Shown here in pieces: positions 1 to 64,000 of a stretch of DNA of 64,000 nucleotides (positions within the stretch are counted from its first letter, which is position 1; every line of letters starts with the position of its first letter). The notes under the pieces are model-generated. The model searched no databases. It worked only from the letters and a program-made list of their open reading frames with translations, and was not told the origin of the DNA. Origin of the DNA: Halocaridina rubra (taxonomy: Eukaryota > Arthropoda > Malacostraca > Decapoda > Atyidae). The position numbers were made by a program, and so were the translations under genes. The DNA lies in the NCBI GenBank assembly GCA_037179515.1, contig JAXCGZ010022643.1, forward strand, positions 359,001-423,000. Reading direction: 5' to 3'.

Positions 1-1339
1 CCAGTTTCCTTGACCAGCATAGTTTGCAAAGTTATGGAGAAACTACTAAGGAAACATATCTCTCTTCACTTGGAATCCTTCAACTTTTTGTCAGTGAGGC
101 AACATGGCTTCAGAGAAGGTAGATCAACAGTAACAAACTTATTAGAATTTTATGATGAGGTAAGCCAAATCTTACAGGAATGAGAGGGCTGGGCAGATTG
201 CATATTCCTAGACTTCCAGAAAGCGTTTGACACTGTTCCACATGGGAGACTTATTAGGAAGCTGCAATCAATGGCTAGAATAGGTGGAAATGTTTTGGAA
301 TGGATAAAAACTTACTTAGAAGGAAGAGAACAGAGGGTTAGAGTAAGACACTCAGTGTCTGAATGGAGAAGAGTTAGTAGTGGAGTTCCACAGGGTTCAG
401 TTTTAGGGCCACTTTTGTTCCTTGTATATGTAAATGACCTACCAGAGTCTGTAAATTCATTCATGAATATCTTTGCAGATGATGCAAAGATTGTGAAGAA
501 AGTAAAAAACGAGAACAATGGTAGAGAACTTCAGGAGGATCTAAATAATCTGCATGAGTGGTCAGAAAAGTGGCTAATGAAATTCAGTACTTCAAAATGT
601 AAGGTAATGAGAATGGGTACAAGTGCAAGAAGGCCCAAGCTTGACTACTCGGTGGCTGGAGTACAACTTCAAGAGACAGAAAATGAGAGAGATCTAGGAG
701 TAAACATACTGGCAGATTTGTCTCCAGAAATACATATAAATGGCATAGTAAGGGCAGCATATGCATTCTTATCAAATGTAAGGGTAGCCTTCAGGCACAT
801 GGACAAGGAAATGTTCAGAAATATTTATGTAACCTATGTGAGGCCAAAACTCGAATATGCAGCCCCCTTTTGGAATCCCCACTTGAAAAAGCACATAGCT
901 AAGCTTGAAAAAGTTCAAAGACATGCCAGGAAACTGGTGCCAGAAATACGCAATCTCAGTTATGATGAGAGGCTGAGGGAATTAGACTTACCATCACTCG
1001 AAGCTAGAAGAGTGAGGGGGGATATGGTGACAGTCTTTAAATTCCTTCATGGTTATGATAGAGTGGATAGGGATCGATATTTTGATATGGCTGGCTCTAG
1101 AACTAGAGGTCATAGTTTGAAGCTTCGTAAGAAAACTTCTTTGCAGGATGTAAGGAAATACTTTTTCAGTGTAAGAGTAGTTGATAATTGAAATTCGCTA
1201 AGCGAGGAGGTAGTTAATGGTATCTCAATCCATAGTTTTAAGGACAGGTATGATAAGTATCACTAAGTATAAAATGGAACCGATCAGGAGACGGGAAGAT
1301 ATGAGCTTTGGGCTCTTTCCCGTAAACACAATTAGGTAA
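1..1339 (+). mobile_element. CR1/L2-like LINE, 3' half (copy A), pseudogenised
   Basis: Cut by the window start. It holds the RT domain from before the KAFDTVPH box, then [18 protein letters not shown] and the catalytic FADDAKI box (about 466-490), the C-terminal connection ending RTRGHSLKLRKKTS, and a 3' UTR with GAGACGGGAAGATATGAGC ending in CACAATTAGGTAA. It has a TGA at 181 and a TGA at 1189, where sister copies read TGG. Non-LTR element clade CR1/L2 is inferred from the RTRGHSLKL C-terminus and the short tandem-type 3' end. It shares the VxNSLSEEVVNG variant with the copy at 14738, so those two are one subfamily. Confidence 0.88.
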
Positions 1340-1677
1340 TCACATATTCAATTGCATGGCAGTGGGACATTTTCCTATCTCAACTGAAACATACATCTCT
1401 CAGGAGCCTCACAGGAAAAAAATAAATTTAAGAGAGAGGATTGCCGGCCCCTTGTCTCCTATCCCTACAATGTGCAAAGAATATGGGTGCAGTATACTTT
1501 CTCTCAAAACACCAGGGATAATTTAAATCATTCTCCTTGCAAACATAAGTGAATATAGAAAGTAAAAATCATTATACAGACTCTTGCACATTTAGACTGT
1601 AAATTCTAATGCATTTATGAAGAAATTGTTCATCTATTATTCTGTACCGAGCAAAATAGAGGTAAGAAAATACCTAC
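1340..1677. other. Intergenic/intronic stretch, nothing recognised
   Basis: RyR intron after exon 22 of the window. It is AT-rich, with no coding pattern and no clear repeat boundary. Confidence 0.6.
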
Positions 1678-63734
<62,057 letters not shown>

Positions 63735-64000
63735 CTACATGAAGAAATGTAATTAATGTATATTTGTTTTTCCAAACGAAATACAGTATAATTTATTATT
63801 ATTGTTATTGTTTTTTTAAGTAAGAAAAATATCCACACTTATGTGAAGTCATGCATTGTCTATTATCCAGGTTATGTTCCAAAACTGTGGACTTTACTCA
63901 TATTATACTTTAGGTAAGCATCATATTTGAAAGTAAAATTATGTCTATTCTAAGATATGATCCAGAAATTAAAGGTCTCAAATACCCAACATATAAAATA

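Overview
This is a eukaryotic, arthropod-type window, most likely from a decapod crustacean. It has one large intron-rich gene on the minus strand, very many long (TA)n, (GA)n and (ATT)n microsatellites, and introns loaded with decaying CR1/L2-, RTE- and I/Jockey-type LINEs, Tigger/pogo and hAT transposons, tRNA-like SINEs and foldback elements. No bacterial, organellar or viral gene set is visible. The species is inferred from repeat style and protein similarity and was not tested.

The gene is a ryanodine receptor (RyR), the intracellular Ca2+-release channel of the ER/SR. I could place 22 consecutive internal coding exons from 63734 down to 1678. All have GT-AG borders and every junction keeps the reading phase. 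Together they hold 3794 coding bases, about 1264 residues, roughly the segment 1950-3200 of a ~5000-residue vertebrate RyR. The N-terminus, the rest of the cytoplasmic shell and the C-terminal pore lie outside. The segment covers the central helical-repeat shell with the second RyR/IP3R homology region, the pair of RyR repeats (3 and 4) that flank the kinase-regulated loop in vertebrates, and the helical region after them.

Layout: 1-1339 a CR1-like LINE 3' half; 1678-2598 the last two RyR exons seen; 2599-16870 a 14.3-kb intron with two minus-strand LINE relics, a 1.17-kb Tigger-derived foldback element, a tRNA-like repeat array and a tandem CR1 array showing an unequal crossover; 16871-18657 five close exons; 18658-29970 an intron with an RTE insertion (15-bp target duplication) in an older transposon, several Tigger relics and tandem repeats; 29971-35887 a dense cluster of nine exons; 35888-43825 an intron with Tigger and I-type LINE relics, a perfect 128-nt palindrome, a 338-bp satellite and a hAT element with an 8-bp target duplication; 43826-63734 six widely spaced exons with long, mostly featureless introns, one CR1 relic, one Tigger DDE transposase relic and a 300-bp (GA)n tract.

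I found no undescribed multi-gene system. The points most worth a second look are the RyR gene model and its kinase-site differences, an exon-like RyR fragment stranded in an intron, a microsatellite serving as the polypyrimidine tract of a RyR exon, the recombinant CR1 array, and the foldback and palindromic elements at (TA)n tracts.
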